Shown here piece by piece: positions 16,279 to 25,911 of a DNA stretch of 64,000 nucleotides; the stretch's first letter is position 1; every line of letters begins with the position of its first letter. Source of the DNA: an uncultured Spartobacteria bacterium (GTDB lineage Bacteria; Verrucomicrobiota; Verrucomicrobiia; Chthoniobacterales; Chthoniobacteraceae); NCBI GenBank assembly GCA_903882875.1, contig CAIRYQ010000068.1, positions 90,401-154,400 of the forward strand, in the 5' to 3' direction. Position numbers and translations under genes: made by a program. The notes beneath the pieces are model-generated. The model ran no database searches, was not told the DNA's origin, and saw only the letters and a program-made list of their open reading frames with translations.

Positions 16279-18753
16279 ATGTTTTGCAACCGCACCCGAC
16301 TCCCGCTCGCATCCGTCATCGCGCCCGCGTTCCTTTTTTCCGCGCTCTGCAGCGCGCAGACACCGCCGGACTTCCAGCGCGAGATCCGGCCCATCCTTTC
16401 CAACAACTGCTTCCAGTGCCACGGCCCCGATGAAAAGGAGCGCAAGGGCGGCGAGCACGGCTACCGGCTCGACACTGCGGACGGGGCGTTCGCGGATCTC
16501 GGCGGCTACAAGGCGCTCCTGCCCGGCAAGCCGGAGGACAGCGAGCTGTTCAAGCGCGTAACGACGAAGGATGAGGACGACGCGATGCCGCCGCGCAAGA
16601 GTGGCAAAAAGCTGACCGAAAAGGAAACCGCGCTGCTGCGCGAGTGGATCAGGAGCGGCGCGAAATACACAAGGCACTGGTCGTATGAGAAGCCGGCGCG
16701 CCCCGCAGCACCTGCAGTTCAAAATTCAAAATTCAAAATTCAAAACCCGATCGACAATTTTGTCTTCGCGCGGCTCGAAAAGGAGAAGCTCTCACCGCAG
16801 CCGGAGACGGATCGTTACTCGCTTATCCGCCGCGTGTCGCTCGATCTCACCGGACTGCCGCCGACGCCGGAGGAGGCGGACGCATTTGCAAACGACCAGT
16901 CGCCCGACGCGTATGAGAAGGTCGTGGATCGCCTGCTTTCTTCATCCGCATACGGCGAGCACTGGGGCCGCGCTTGGCTCGACCTCGCGCGCTATGCGGA
17001 CTCGGCGGGCTACGCGGACGATCCGCCGCGCACGATCTGGGCTTACCGCGACTGGGTGATCCGCGCATTCAATGCGAACATGCCGTTCGATCAGTTCACC
17101 ATCGAGCAGATCGCCGGGGATCTGTTGCCGGGTGAGAATGAAGCAGGAAGTCAGGAAGCCAGGAAAGAACCCTTTATGGCTTCATGGGTTCCTGCTTCAA
17201 AAGACGATCATCTCATCGCGACCGCCTTTCACCGCAACACGATGACAAACAACGAGGGCGGCACGGACGACGAGGAATTCCGCAACGCCGCGATCGTGGA
17301 TCGCGCAAACACGACGATGGCGGTGTGGATGGGCACGTCGTTCGCGTGCGCGCAGTGTCACACGCACAAGTTCGACCCGATCACGAATGCCGAGTATTTC
17401 CGCCTGTTCGCGTTTTTGAACAACACGGAGGACTCGGACAAAAAGGACGAGCGCCCGACGCTCGAACTCCCGCCGACTGCCGAGCAAAAGGCGAAGCGCG
17501 CTGAGCTGGAGGCGCGGCTCGCCACGCTCGATGCAAAAATCAAGGTGCCGCGTACCGCCGATGCAGAGCCGGCGAAGTTCGACGCAGAGCTGAAAAAAGC
17601 GCGCGACGAGGCCGCGGCTGTGCGCAAGCAGATCGAGGCCACGCGCCTGACGGTTCCCATCATGCGCGAACTCGCCGGCAACCAGCGCCGCAAGACGAAA
17701 ATCCAACTGCGCGGCAACTTCCTCGTGCTCACCGACGAGGTGAGCGAGGGCGTGCCCGCCGCATTTCATCCGCTGCCGAAGGACGCGCTGATGAATCGCC
17801 TCACGCTCGCGTGCTGGCTTGTGGACGACGCGAATCCGCTCACTGCCCGCGTGATCGCGAACCGCTTTTGGGAATCCATTTTCGGCAGTGGCATCGTGCG
17901 GACGAGTGAGGAATTCGGCGCGCAGGGCGAGCCGCCGTCGCATCCCGAATTGCTCGACTGGCTCGCGTGCGAGCTGATGCACCCAACGGTCATCGCGGAC
18001 GCGAAGCCGTGGGATGTGAAAGCATTCCTCAAGCTGCTCGTGACCTCCGCGACCTACCGCCAGTCGTCGAAGGTCACGTCCGAGGTAAACGAGCGCGATC
18101 CGGACAACCGGCTGCTCGCGCGCGGCCCGCGCTTCCGCATGGGTGCGGAGATGGTGCGCGATCAGGCGCTCGCGGTGAGCGGGCTGCTCTCGCGGAAAAT
18201 GTTCGGCCCGCCGGTGCGCCCGCCGCGTCCAAACATGGGACTGAATGCGGCATTCGGCGGTGCCCTCGACTGGGCGACGAGCGCCGGCGAGGACATGCAC
18301 CGCCGCGCGCTCTACACCGAGTGGCGCCGCACCTCGCCGTATCCCTCGATGGTCACCTTCGACGCGCCGAACCGCGAGGTCTGCACGCTGCGCCGCAACC
18401 GCACGAACACGCCGCTGCAGGCGCTCGTGACGATGAACGATCCCGTTTACATCGAAGCCGCACAATCGCTCGCGCGCCGCATGATCGCGAGCGGTGCGAC
18501 ACCGCAGGAAAAAGTGCGCGCAGGTTTTCGCCTCACGCTCATCCGTCCGCCGAGCGAAAAGGAAACGCAGCGCCTCATCGCGCTGCACGACGCTGTGCTG
18601 GCATCGTATCAGCAGGATCAAAAGAAGGCGCTCGAGATGGCGACCAATCCCATCGGCGCCGCACCGAAGGGTGCCGACGTCGCCGACCTCGCCGCATGGA
18701 CGACCGTCGCGAACACTTTGCTGAATCTCGACGAAACCGTGATGAAACGCTGA
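16279..18753 (+). CDS. DUF1549/DUF1553 cytochrome-c-like protein
   Basis: The protein has 824 residues from ATG 16279; an in-frame GTG at 16261 is an alternative. A signal peptide (LASVIAPAFLFSALCSAQ) precedes the PSD1 cytochrome c domain with CFQCHGPDEK (CxxCH). Next come DUF1549 (SYGEHWGRAWLDLARYADS-like, FDQFTIEQIAGDLLP, FACAQCHTHKFDPI) and DUF1553 (ANRFWESIFGSGIVRTSEEFG, NRTNTPLQALVTMNDPVY). The family is abundant in Planctomycetes and Verrucomicrobia and is usually beside DUF1501 and sulfatase or glycan genes; the biochemical function is unproven. Two repeat-derived segments sit inside the frame (16718-16744 and 17140-17198). The DUF1501 partner follows 37 bases later. Confidence 0.9.
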   Translation: MFCNRTRLPLASVIAPAFLFSALCSAQTPPDFQREIRPILSNNCFQCHGPDEKERKGGEHGYRLDTADGAFADLGGYKALLPGKPEDSELFKRVTTKDEDDAMPPRKSGKKLTEKETALLREWIRSGAKYTRHWSYEKPARPAAPAVQNSKFKIQNPIDNFVFARLEKEKLSPQPETDRYSLIRRVSLDLTGLPPTPEEADAFANDQSPDAYEKVVDRLLSSSAYGEHWGRAWLDLARYADSAGYADDPPRTIWAYRDWVIRAFNANMPFDQFTIEQIAGDLLPGENEAGSQEARKEPFMASWVPASKDDHLIATAFHRNTMTNNEGGTDDEEFRNAAIVDRANTTMAVWMGTSFACAQCHTHKFDPITNAEYFRLFAFLNNTEDSDKKDERPTLELPPTAEQKAKRAELEARLATLDAKIKVPRTADAEPAKFDAELKKARDEAAAVRKQIEATRLTVPIMRELAGNQRRKTKIQLRGNFLVLTDEVSEGVPAAFHPLPKDALMNRLTLACWLVDDANPLTARVIANRFWESIFGSGIVRTSEEFGAQGEPPSHPELLDWLACELMHPTVIADAKPWDVKAFLKLLVTSATYRQSSKVTSEVNERDPDNRLLARGPRFRMGAEMVRDQALAVSGLLSRKMFGPPVRPPRPNMGLNAAFGGALDWATSAGEDMHRRALYTEWRRTSPYPSMVTFDAPNREVCTLRRNRTNTPLQALVTMNDPVYIEAAQSLARRMIASGATPQEKVRAGFRLTLIRPPSEKETQRLIALHDAVLASYQQDQKKALEMATNPIGAAPKGADVADLAAWTTVANTLLNLDETVMKR
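16718..16744. repeat. In-frame heptanucleotide repeat (TTCAAAA)4
   Basis: TTCAAAA is repeated almost four times inside the DUF1549 gene and translates as VQNSKFKIQN, between the PSD1 domain and the DUF1549 domain. It is strikingly AT-rich against the GC-rich gene, which suggests an insertion tolerated in a linker. Confidence 0.85.
17140..17198. repeat. In-frame palindromic element within the DUF1549 gene
   Basis: Inverted arms GAAGCAGGAA and TTCCTGCTTC enclose AGCCAGGAAAG...GGCTTCATGG. It lies where relatives have a short loop after the GDLLP motif and before LIATAFHRNTMTNNEGG, and it adds about 20 foreign-looking residues (NEAGSQEARKEPFMASWVPA). A related palindrome is found at 42380-42469. 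Confidence 0.75.
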
Positions 18754-18790
18754 ACGCTGTTCACTAATTACTTATCACTTTGCACTCCGC

Positions 18791-20242
18791 ATGAATCCCG
18801 AACTCGATCTCCTCCAAGCACAGACGCGCCGCCATTTTCTCCGCAAAGCCGGACAGTTTTCGCTCGGCGCGATCGCGATGAATTCGCTCCTCGGCACGAG
18901 CGCATCCGGTCTCACTGCCGAGGTGAATCCGCTCGCGCCGCGCAAGCCGCACTACCCCGGAAAAGTGAAGCGCGTCGTGTACCTGCACATGTCCGGCGGG
19001 CCGCCGCACCTCGACATTTTCGACCACAAGCCCGAACTCGTGAAGCACGACGGCGAGGACGCGCCCGATGCGTTCATCAAGGGCAAGAAATTCGCGTTCA
19101 CCACCGGCGTGCCGAAACTCATGGGCACGCCGCACACCTTTGCGCAATACGGCAAGGGCGGCACGTGGATGTCCGACGCGATTCCGAATTTCCACGAAAT
19201 CGCCGACGAGATGTGCGTGGTGAAATCCATGTTCACAGAGCAATTCAACCACGCGCCGGCGGAGCTGCTGCTCTTCACCGGCTCCGCGCGGCAAGGGCGG
19301 CCCTCGATGGGATCGTGGGTCACGTACGGACTCGGCTCGGAGAATGAAAATCTGCCGGGCTTCGTCGTGCTCATCAGCAGCGGCGTGCAGCCGAGCGGCG
19401 GACAGGGACTGTGGGGCACGGGTTTCATCCCGTCGGTTTTTCAGGGCGTGCAGTGCCGATCAAAGGGCGACCCCGTTTTGTATGTGAGCGATCCTCCCGG
19501 CATGGATCGCGAGCTTCGCCGCAAGACGCTCGACGCACTGCGCGATCTCAACGAGGAGCAGGCCCGCGAACTCGGCCATCCCGAGACGGCCACGCGCATC
19601 GCGCAATACGAACTCGCATTCCGCATGCAGACGAGCGTGCCGGACGTGATGGACATCACGCGCGAACCGCAGCCTGTCCTTGATGCCTACGGCGCGAAGC
19701 CGGGCGAGGCGAGCTTTGCCAACAACTGCCTGCTCGCGCGCCGTCTGCTCGAGCAGGGCGTGCGTTTCGTCCAGCTCTTCGACTGGGGATGGGACTTCCA
19801 CGGCACGAACGCGAACGAGGAAATCAAGGACGGCCTCACGCGCAAAATGACGCGCACCGACAAGCCCGTCGCCGCGCTCATCCGCGATCTGAAACAGAGC
19901 GGTCTGCTCGACGACACGCTCGTCGTGTGGGGCGGCGAATTCGGCCGCACGCCATTCCGCGAGGGCCGCACCGCGAAGGGCATGTATCAGGGTCGCGATC
20001 ATTTTCCCGACGCCTACTCGATCTTCCTCGCCGGCGGCGGCGTGAAGCACGGCATCAGCTACGGCGAGACGGACGAACTCGGCTTCTCCGTCGTGCAGGA
20101 CAAAGTGCACGTGCACGACTTGCAGGCGACCATCATGCACCTGCTCGGCTTCAACCACGAGAAACTCACCTACCGCTTCCAAGGCCGTGACTACCGGCTC
20201 ACGGATGTGCATGGAAAAATCGTGAAGGGCATCCTTGCGTGA
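18791..20242 (+). CDS. DUF1501 family protein, Tat signal
   Basis: The protein has 483 residues. A twin-arginine-like export signal (TRRHFLRKAGQFSLGAIAMNSLLG) starts it, followed by LNPLAPRKPH-type and VVYLHMSGGPPHLDIFDHKP motifs. The C-terminal half has VVWGGEFGRTPF, GRDHFPDAY and KVHVHDLQATIMHLLG, which align with alkaline phosphatase/sulfatase-fold metal sites. DUF1501 proteins are thought to be periplasmic metal-dependent hydrolases and are almost always paired with DUF1549/DUF1553 proteins, as here. The substrate is unknown. Confidence 0.92.
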   Translation: MNPELDLLQAQTRRHFLRKAGQFSLGAIAMNSLLGTSASGLTAEVNPLAPRKPHYPGKVKRVVYLHMSGGPPHLDIFDHKPELVKHDGEDAPDAFIKGKKFAFTTGVPKLMGTPHTFAQYGKGGTWMSDAIPNFHEIADEMCVVKSMFTEQFNHAPAELLLFTGSARQGRPSMGSWVTYGLGSENENLPGFVVLISSGVQPSGGQGLWGTGFIPSVFQGVQCRSKGDPVLYVSDPPGMDRELRRKTLDALRDLNEEQARELGHPETATRIAQYELAFRMQTSVPDVMDITREPQPVLDAYGAKPGEASFANNCLLARRLLEQGVRFVQLFDWGWDFHGTNANEEIKDGLTRKMTRTDKPVAALIRDLKQSGLLDDTLVVWGGEFGRTPFREGRTAKGMYQGRDHFPDAYSIFLAGGGVKHGISYGETDELGFSVVQDKVHVHDLQATIMHLLGFNHEKLTYRFQGRDYRLTDVHGKIVKGILA

Positions 20243-20278
20243 TGTCGTAGCGTAAGCTCCCCTGAGCTGCGCGCGAAC

Positions 20279-20357
20279 GTAGTCGCCAACGGCAGGAGGT
20301 GGGCTGAACTCGTTCTCTCCTGCGGGAGAATGCCCGCTTCCTTCCGTCGGCGGCTAC
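20279..20357. repeat. REP-like inverted repeat, copy 1
   Basis: The left arm GTAGTCGCCAACGGCAGGAG... and the right arm ...CTTCCGTCGGCGGCTAC are inverted copies of one ~26-base unit, read GTAGCCGCCGACGG-AGGA-GCGGGC. A second copy of the whole paired element is at 62587-62662. It occupies most of the gap between the DUF1501 and amidohydrolase genes and may also act as a transcript-end structure. Confidence 0.8.
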
Positions 20358-20408
20358 AGATTCTCTCCGCTTGCGAGTGCTCCTGTTCTCCGTCGTCATG
20401 CGCCGCGC

Positions 20409-21239
20409 ATGAAGATCGATTCCCATCACCACTTTTGGAAATACAGCGCCGAGGAGTATCCGTGGATCGGCGACTCGATGGCCGCGCTGCGCCGGGATTT
20501 TCTGCCGGAGCATTTGAAAGCCGAGATTGCGGCGGCGGGAATTGACGGCGTCGTCTCCGTGCAGGCGCGGCAGAGCGTGCGCGAGACGGAGTGGCTGCTC
20601 TCGCTTGCGGACGTGAGTCCTTTCATCAAGGCCGTCGTCGGCTGGGTGCCGCTGGCGCTCGCGGATGTGCGCGACACGCTCGCGGTGTTCGCGGCGAATC
20701 CGAAATTCCGCGCCGTGCGCCACGTCGTGCAGGACGAGCCGGATGACCGCTTCATCCTCGGCGCGGATTTCAACCGCGGCGTGTCGGCGCTGCGCGACTT
20801 CGGGCTCGTGTATGACATTCTCATTTTCGAGCGGCAGCTCGCGCCCTCGATTGAATTCGTGGACCGCCACCCGCAGCAGGTCTTCGTGCTCGATCACATC
20901 GCAAAGCCGCGCATCAAAGACGGCGCGCTCGATCCGTGGCGTGCAAATATCCGTGAACTCGCGCGGCGGCAGAATGTCTTCTGCAAAATTTCCGGCATGG
21001 TGACGGAGGCGGACTGGAAGACGTGGAGCGAAGAGCAACTGCGCCCGTATTTCGACGTGGTGCTCGAGGCGTTCGGCCCGAAGAGGCTGATGTTCGGCAC
21101 CGACTGGCCGGTGTGTCTCGCGGCGAGCAGCTACGCGCGCTGGATGGAAGTGGTGAGAAAATTTTCGTCAGGACTTTCCTCGGACGAGCAGGAGTGGATC
21201 TTCGGACGCACCGCGACCCAGGCGTACGGTTTGAAATAG
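20409..21239 (+). CDS. Amidohydrolase 2 family (fuconolactonase-like lactonase)
   Basis: The protein has 276 residues. It begins with the metal-binding motif [12 protein letters not shown], then has the pattern [53 protein letters not shown] and [11 protein letters not shown], with its catalytic Asp. This order is typical of the COG3618 lactonases that open L-fucono- or related sugar lactones. No sugar dehydrogenase is adjacent. Its position after the DUF1549/DUF1501 pair suggests, but does not show, a shared role in glycan use. Confidence 0.88.
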   Translation: MKIDSHHHFWKYSAEEYPWIGDSMAALRRDFLPEHLKAEIAAAGIDGVVSVQARQSVRETEWLLSLADVSPFIKAVVGWVPLALADVRDTLAVFAANPKFRAVRHVVQDEPDDRFILGADFNRGVSALRDFGLVYDILIFERQLAPSIEFVDRHPQQVFVLDHIAKPRIKDGALDPWRANIRELARRQNVFCKISGMVTEADWKTWSEEQLRPYFDVVLEAFGPKRLMFGTDWPVCLAASSYARWMEVVRKFSSGLSSDEQEWIFGRTATQAYGLK

Positions 21240-21284
21240 CTGCGGTTGCTCAGAGTCGGTTCCGACTCCCCGCCGGAAGACTTT

Positions 21285-22049
21285 TCAGGCGGCCTTCCGA
21301 CGGCGCTCGCGACTCGCAAAAATCAGGCCCCATTCCTCGCCTGGGCGCTGGCTGGTGAAGCTCACCTCCATGCCTCGCCGTTCCACGAGAGCCTGGATGT
21401 CGCGCACCGTGCTGCCGGGGCGCGCCCAGAGGTGGAATTCCATCGTCAGCGTGGTGACCGCGTCGAACGCCCGCGCATTTTCCAGGATGCCCCATTCGGC
21501 GCCTTCGCAGTCGAGCTTGAGCAGGCCGACCTTGCCGCCGATGCGTTCGACAGCCGTGTCGAACGCGGTCATCAGCACTGTTCCGCCGGTGTCTGCGACG
21601 ACTGTTCCGAAGAGGGACTGGTTCGATCCCGCCATCGCCACGGTGCCCGCGCGGTCGCCGACGGCTTCCCGGAAAATTTCGACTCCCAACGGCCCGACAT
21701 GGCCGGCGAGAAAGCCGTGCAGGCGCGGATTCGGCTCGTAGCAATGAATCACCGCGCGCGGAAAGCGGTGCCGCGCCACGAGCGAGAACATCCCGACATT
21801 GCCACCGATGTCGAGGACCGCCGCCGGTTTCGGGCGCACGTCCTTCAGGTGGTAGCAGTCGTCGAAAAATATCTGCGCGAGCTCGTGCTCGAGGGCGGCC
21901 TTTTCACCGTCGGGAAAATTGAGCGCAATCTTCCGTCCTGCGACCTTCACATGATCCAGCTTGAAATCCCGCGTCCGCAGGAAGCGGACGCCCAACTGCG
22001 CCCATTTCCTGCGAAAACGCAGTTGAAAAAAAAGTCCGGAGATGCTCAC
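21285..22049 (-). CDS. FkbM family methyltransferase
   Basis: The protein has 254 residues from a GTG at 22049 (MSISGLFFQLRF). Motif I is AVLDIGGNVGMFSLVA, and the FkbM-specific LLKLDCEGAEWGILE follows. FkbM-type enzymes methylate hydroxyl groups of sugars and secondary metabolites. The frame upstream to 22388 reads through a low-quality basic stretch and overlaps the DAHP synthase, so I reject it. The gene is 94 bases downstream of DAHP synthase on the same strand, probably by chance. Confidence 0.82.
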   Translation of the reverse strand: MSISGLFFQLRFRRKWAQLGVRFLRTRDFKLDHVKVAGRKIALNFPDGEKAALEHELAQIFFDDCYHLKDVRPKPAAVLDIGGNVGMFSLVARHRFPRAVIHCYEPNPRLHGFLAGHVGPLGVEIFREAVGDRAGTVAMAGSNQSLFGTVVADTGGTVLMTAFDTAVERIGGKVGLLKLDCEGAEWGILENARAFDAVTTLTMEFHLWARPGSTVRDIQALVERRGMEVSFTSQRPGEEWGLIFASRERRRKAA

Positions 22050-22143
22050 CGTACCTCTCCGAGGCAATCGCCGTGCCCGGCGGCGGGGAATCGCAGGACG
22101 ATCCGAAAAGCGAACCGCTTCACCGCGGACTGATGCACGCGTT

Positions 22144-23178
22144 TCACAGCGCCGCAGCCTTGCGCACGAGCGTTTCGGTCGTCTCCCAGTCAATGCACTG
22201 GTCGGTGATGGACTGTCCGTACACGAGCGCACTGCGATCTTTGCCGAGCGCCTGCGCGCCGGCGACGAGGTTGCTCTCCAGCATCGCGCCGATGACGCCT
22301 CTGTTGCTCGCGCGCTGCGTGAGGATTTCGAGAAACGTCGCGGGCATCTTCGCGCATTCTTTCGCGCAATTCGCGTGGCTTGCGTCAATCATCAGCGTCT
22401 TCGGCAGCCTGCTTTTTTCCAATGCAGCGAGCGCCTTTGCGACGGATTCGCGGTCGTGGTTCGGCGAGTCGTCGCCGCCGCGGAGGATGACGTGGCAGTC
22501 GGGGTTTCCCGTCGTCGTCACCACGCTGGCGCGGCCGCTTTCATCAATGCCGAGGAAAGTCTGCGACTGAATCGCGGCCTTGATCGCGTTGATCGCGGGC
22601 TGCACCGCGCCGCTCGTCGTGTTCTTGAAGCCCACGGGCATCGAGAGGCCGCTGGCCATCTGGCGGTGCGTCTGGCTTTCCGTCGTTCGCGCGCCGATGG
22701 CGGTCCAGCACGTGAGGTCGGCGATGTATTGCGGCGTGATCGGGTCGAGCATCTCGGTCGCGGTTGGCAGGCCGAGATCCAGCACGTCGCGCAGGAATGT
22801 GCGCGCGAGCCTCAGCCCGGCCGGGATGTCGTGCGTGCCGTCGAGGTGCGGATCCATGATGAGCCCCTTCCAGCCGACGGTCGTGCGCGGCTTTTCAAAA
22901 TACACGCGCATCACGATGAGCACGCGGTCACGCACTTCGGCGGCCAGCTTTGCGAGCCGCTTGGCGTAATCGTGCCCGCCGCTCAGGTCGTGAATCGAGC
23001 ACGGTCCGACGATGAGCAGGAAGCGCGGATCCTTGCCCGAGATGGTCGCGGCGATCTCCGCGCGCGCCTTGCTCACAAACGCCGCGTGCGCATCGCTGCG
23101 CGGGATATCCGCGCTCATTTCCCCCGGTGAGGGAAGGGCGGTGTTGGCGACTACGTGGACGTCGGAAACTCGGTTCAT
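22144..23178 (-). CDS. 3-deoxy-7-phosphoheptulonate (DAHP) synthase, class I
   Basis: The protein has 344 residues, the length of AroF/G/H-type enzymes. Signatures are LLIVGPCSIHD, MRVYFEKPRTTVGWKGL, PTATEMLDPITPQYIADL, WTAIGARTTESQTHR and MIDASHANCAKE. It condenses phosphoenolpyruvate and erythrose-4-phosphate at the entry to the shikimate pathway. Which aromatic amino acid inhibits it cannot be told. No leader peptide or attenuator like that of hisI is visible in the 105 bases upstream. Confidence 0.94.
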   Translation of the reverse strand: MNRVSDVHVVANTALPSPGEMSADIPRSDAHAAFVSKARAEIAATISGKDPRFLLIVGPCSIHDLSGGHDYAKRLAKLAAEVRDRVLIVMRVYFEKPRTTVGWKGLIMDPHLDGTHDIPAGLRLARTFLRDVLDLGLPTATEMLDPITPQYIADLTCWTAIGARTTESQTHRQMASGLSMPVGFKNTTSGAVQPAINAIKAAIQSQTFLGIDESGRASVVTTTGNPDCHVILRGGDDSPNHDRESVAKALAALEKSRLPKTLMIDASHANCAKECAKMPATFLEILTQRASNRGVIGAMLESNLVAGAQALGKDRSALVYGQSITDQCIDWETTETLVRKAAAL

Positions 23179-23283
23179 TGGAAAAAAGGGGGCAATAGCT
23201 AGCGCGGTTTCCTGCGCACCGCCAGCGGAGATGCGTGCGGAGTTGCGGGGCTGTTTTCCGTCGAGTTCGACCCGCGCCTTTCT

Positions 23284-25911
23284 TCAGCGGGTCTGGAAAA
23301 GCGGACTGCGCACGAGTTCGTGGAGCAGCGTGCGGATGCCGCCGCCCTGCTGCTCGGTGCGCGCGACGATTTCACTCAGCGCCGCGCGATCGGCAAACGC
23401 GATCTCGCGTCCGGTCGCATAGACCATGAGCTGCTGTGCGAGGTTGCGCAGCAGCGAACGCGTGTCGGCGGCGAGCATCGCCTTCATTTCCGTGATGTCC
23501 CTGAACGCGCGACCGTCTGCGAGCTTGCCGCTGGCGTCCACAGGCGGGCCGAGCTTGAAGCTGATGCCGATGAACGGATCGATCGAACCGCGCGGCGCAG
23601 GGTCGCCGTTCTCCAGCGAGCGGTAACGATCGCGGAAGCCGCCGATGACATCGAACGACTCCAGCGCGAATCCCGGCGGATCGATCTTCGCGTGGCACGA
23701 GGCGCACGTCGCGTCGTTGCGGTGCTTGTCGAGCATCTCGCGGATTGTCGTCGCACCGCGCACGTCGGGCTCGACTGCGGGGACGTTCGGCGGAGGAGGT
23801 TCCGGCGGCCGGCCGAGCAGCCGCGCCATCACGAACGCTCCGCGCGGCACGGGCGAGGTCGTCGTGCCGTTTGCCGTCACTTTCAAAACCGCGGCCTGCG
23901 TGAGGAAGCCGCCGCGCGGGCAGCCGGGCGGCAGTTTCACTTTGCGGATTTTGGGACCGCTCACGCCAGGGATGCCGTAGAGCGTGGCGAGCTTTTCATT
24001 GATCATCGCGAAGTCGGATTTCACGAGATGCACTGCGTCGAGGTTCTGTTCGATGAGTTCGCGGAAATACGCGCGCGTCTCGGCGACCATTGAGTCCTGA
24101 AGGTACGGGCTGAACTCCGGGTAGAGTTTTTTGTCGGGATCGTTCGTCGCGATGTTGCGCAGCTTTAGCCACTGGCCGAGGAAATCCTCGACGAATCGCT
24201 GCGATTTCGCGTCCTTCAGCATCCGCTCGATCTCGGCGTCGAGCACTTTCGGGTCGTGCAATTTTCCGTCGGCGGCGAGGCGCGTGAGCGTGTCGTCCGG
24301 CATTGAGTTCCAGAAAAAATACGACAGGCGCGAGGCGAGCGCGTGATCGGTGATTCGCACACTTTCAGCCGCACCACTGTCCTCGATGAGGTAGAGGAAA
24401 TCCGGCGAGCAGAGCGCGGAGCGGTAGGCAAATCGCATCGCGGTCTCGAAGCAGTCGCCAGCCTTCAGGCGGGTCTCGACCTGCGCGACGTAACTCTTTC
24501 GCACCCCGGCATCCACGGGATGCCGAAATGCGCGCGGCAAAAATGCGGCGAGCAGACGATCCGCATCCACGAGCGGCTGCTTGCTCTGCACCGTCCAGAT
24601 TCCTGTGATCGGATCGGGGCGGTTGAGGCCGCCGCCGATGGGCCTGTTCGGCTTGCGGACGGGCGCGCGCACTTCCGGCTGATCCGTCTTTGCGAACTCC
24701 GTGATCGGCATCTCGCCGAACAGCGCGCGGTGAGACGCTGGCGGCCACATCTTGTGCAGCGGCCCTTCCACCTCCAGCCAGTCGCATGCGACGCCGGGGC
24801 CGGTGAATGCCATCGCGCGGCCCTTGCGGCTGTAATTCGCGACGGGCGCGAGCGACGCGGCATTGAAGCCGATGATCTCGTTGACGTTCATCCACGTCAC
24901 GAGTTCGAGTTCCTGTTCCTTGAGCGACGGCGCGTCGTAGTAGCCGAGCACGTAGCTCGGGTGCTGGCCGCCGCGCCCGTCGGCGGTGAGCTGCACGACG
25001 GAAAGCCGCGCCGCTTCCGTGCCGCGCGCCGGCAGCACTTTTCCCTTGTCCCACTGGAAGCTCCAGAACGACGTGCGCACGCGGTAGAGGCCGGGATAGA
25101 TCGTGATGTGTTCCTTGAAGTACGGGCTCACCGATTCGTCCTCGTGGCGGAACATGCCGACGCTGCGATCCGTGCCGAACATGCCGAGCCGCGAGTGCGC
25201 GCTGATGTCGAGATGCGCGACGTCGCCCGCGGCGGGAAACTCCGGATCGGGCTGCTTGTTGCGCAGCATCACGGCGTCGCCATTCATCAGGACATGGCCG
25301 ACGAAGCCGCCGGGATTTGCGAGCGAGATGCGCGTCTTCTGCACCGTGGGCGCCTGCGGCTGCGTGGCGATGGCGAGGTTCAGCGTGTGCTCGGCGGCCT
25401 CGACGCACTTCGAGAGGTTCACATGCGAGATGTCCAGCGCGTCGCAGTTCTTGTCGAAGCCGTGCGCCATGCCGTCCACCGGCAGCCCGCCTTGGAGCGC
25501 GATGCCGGGCATGTCAAAAAGATCGCGCACCGTGTTTTCGTATTCGCCGCGCGTGAGGCGGCGCACGCCGGTGCGGTTGCGCATGTCGAGGCGTGTGCGC
25601 TCGGCTGCAATCAGCTCGGTGGAAAGTGACGCCAGCACGGACTTCAGCTCGCCGGCGTCGGGCCGCGCCTTTTTCTTCGGCGGCATCTCGCCCGACTCGA
25701 TACGGTCATGCACCTTCACCCAGCGCGCGAAATTTTCCGTGTCGGCGAAGTCGCGTTTCAGCGACGTGAGATCGAGATTGCCCTTCTGCGTGTCCTTGTC
25801 GTGGCACTCGGTGCAGTGCTTTTCAAAAAACGCAGCGGGCTCCGCATGGGCCGATTGGAAAATCGCGCAGGCGAGGACAGAGGCGAGGATCGGGCGTGAT
25901 GGTCTGTTCAT
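23284..25911 (-). CDS. DUF1592/DUF1588/DUF1585 cytochrome-c-like protein
   Basis: The protein has 875 residues from ATG 25911. A signal peptide (ILASVLACAIFQSAHA) precedes a PSD1 haem motif KHCTECHDKDTQKG. DUF1587 (RLTRGEYENTVRDLFDM), DUF1595, DUF1592 (LASRLSYFFWNSMPDD), DUF1588 and a second CxxCH (ATCASCHAKIDPPGFALESFDVIGGFR), then DUF1585 (LAQQLMVYATGREIAFADR), follow in order. This is the long version with a central carbohydrate-binding-like insert (roughly 190-430). The start overlaps the stop of the discoidin-like gene as ATGA. The usual DUF1552 partner is absent. Function is unproven; it is presumed periplasmic. Confidence 0.9.
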   Translation of the reverse strand: MNRPSRPILASVLACAIFQSAHAEPAAFFEKHCTECHDKDTQKGNLDLTSLKRDFADTENFARWVKVHDRIESGEMPPKKKARPDAGELKSVLASLSTELIAAERTRLDMRNRTGVRRLTRGEYENTVRDLFDMPGIALQGGLPVDGMAHGFDKNCDALDISHVNLSKCVEAAEHTLNLAIATQPQAPTVQKTRISLANPGGFVGHVLMNGDAVMLRNKQPDPEFPAAGDVAHLDISAHSRLGMFGTDRSVGMFRHEDESVSPYFKEHITIYPGLYRVRTSFWSFQWDKGKVLPARGTEAARLSVVQLTADGRGGQHPSYVLGYYDAPSLKEQELELVTWMNVNEIIGFNAASLAPVANYSRKGRAMAFTGPGVACDWLEVEGPLHKMWPPASHRALFGEMPITEFAKTDQPEVRAPVRKPNRPIGGGLNRPDPITGIWTVQSKQPLVDADRLLAAFLPRAFRHPVDAGVRKSYVAQVETRLKAGDCFETAMRFAYRSALCSPDFLYLIEDSGAAESVRITDHALASRLSYFFWNSMPDDTLTRLAADGKLHDPKVLDAEIERMLKDAKSQRFVEDFLGQWLKLRNIATNDPDKKLYPEFSPYLQDSMVAETRAYFRELIEQNLDAVHLVKSDFAMINEKLATLYGIPGVSGPKIRKVKLPPGCPRGGFLTQAAVLKVTANGTTTSPVPRGAFVMARLLGRPPEPPPPNVPAVEPDVRGATTIREMLDKHRNDATCASCHAKIDPPGFALESFDVIGGFRDRYRSLENGDPAPRGSIDPFIGISFKLGPPVDASGKLADGRAFRDITEMKAMLAADTRSLLRNLAQQLMVYATGREIAFADRAALSEIVARTEQQGGGIRTLLHELVRSPLFQTR

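Noticed and set aside
23179..23283. Attenuator upstream of DAHP synthase like that of hisI
   Set aside because: No leader peptide rich in aromatic codons and no terminator hairpin with a T-tract was found.
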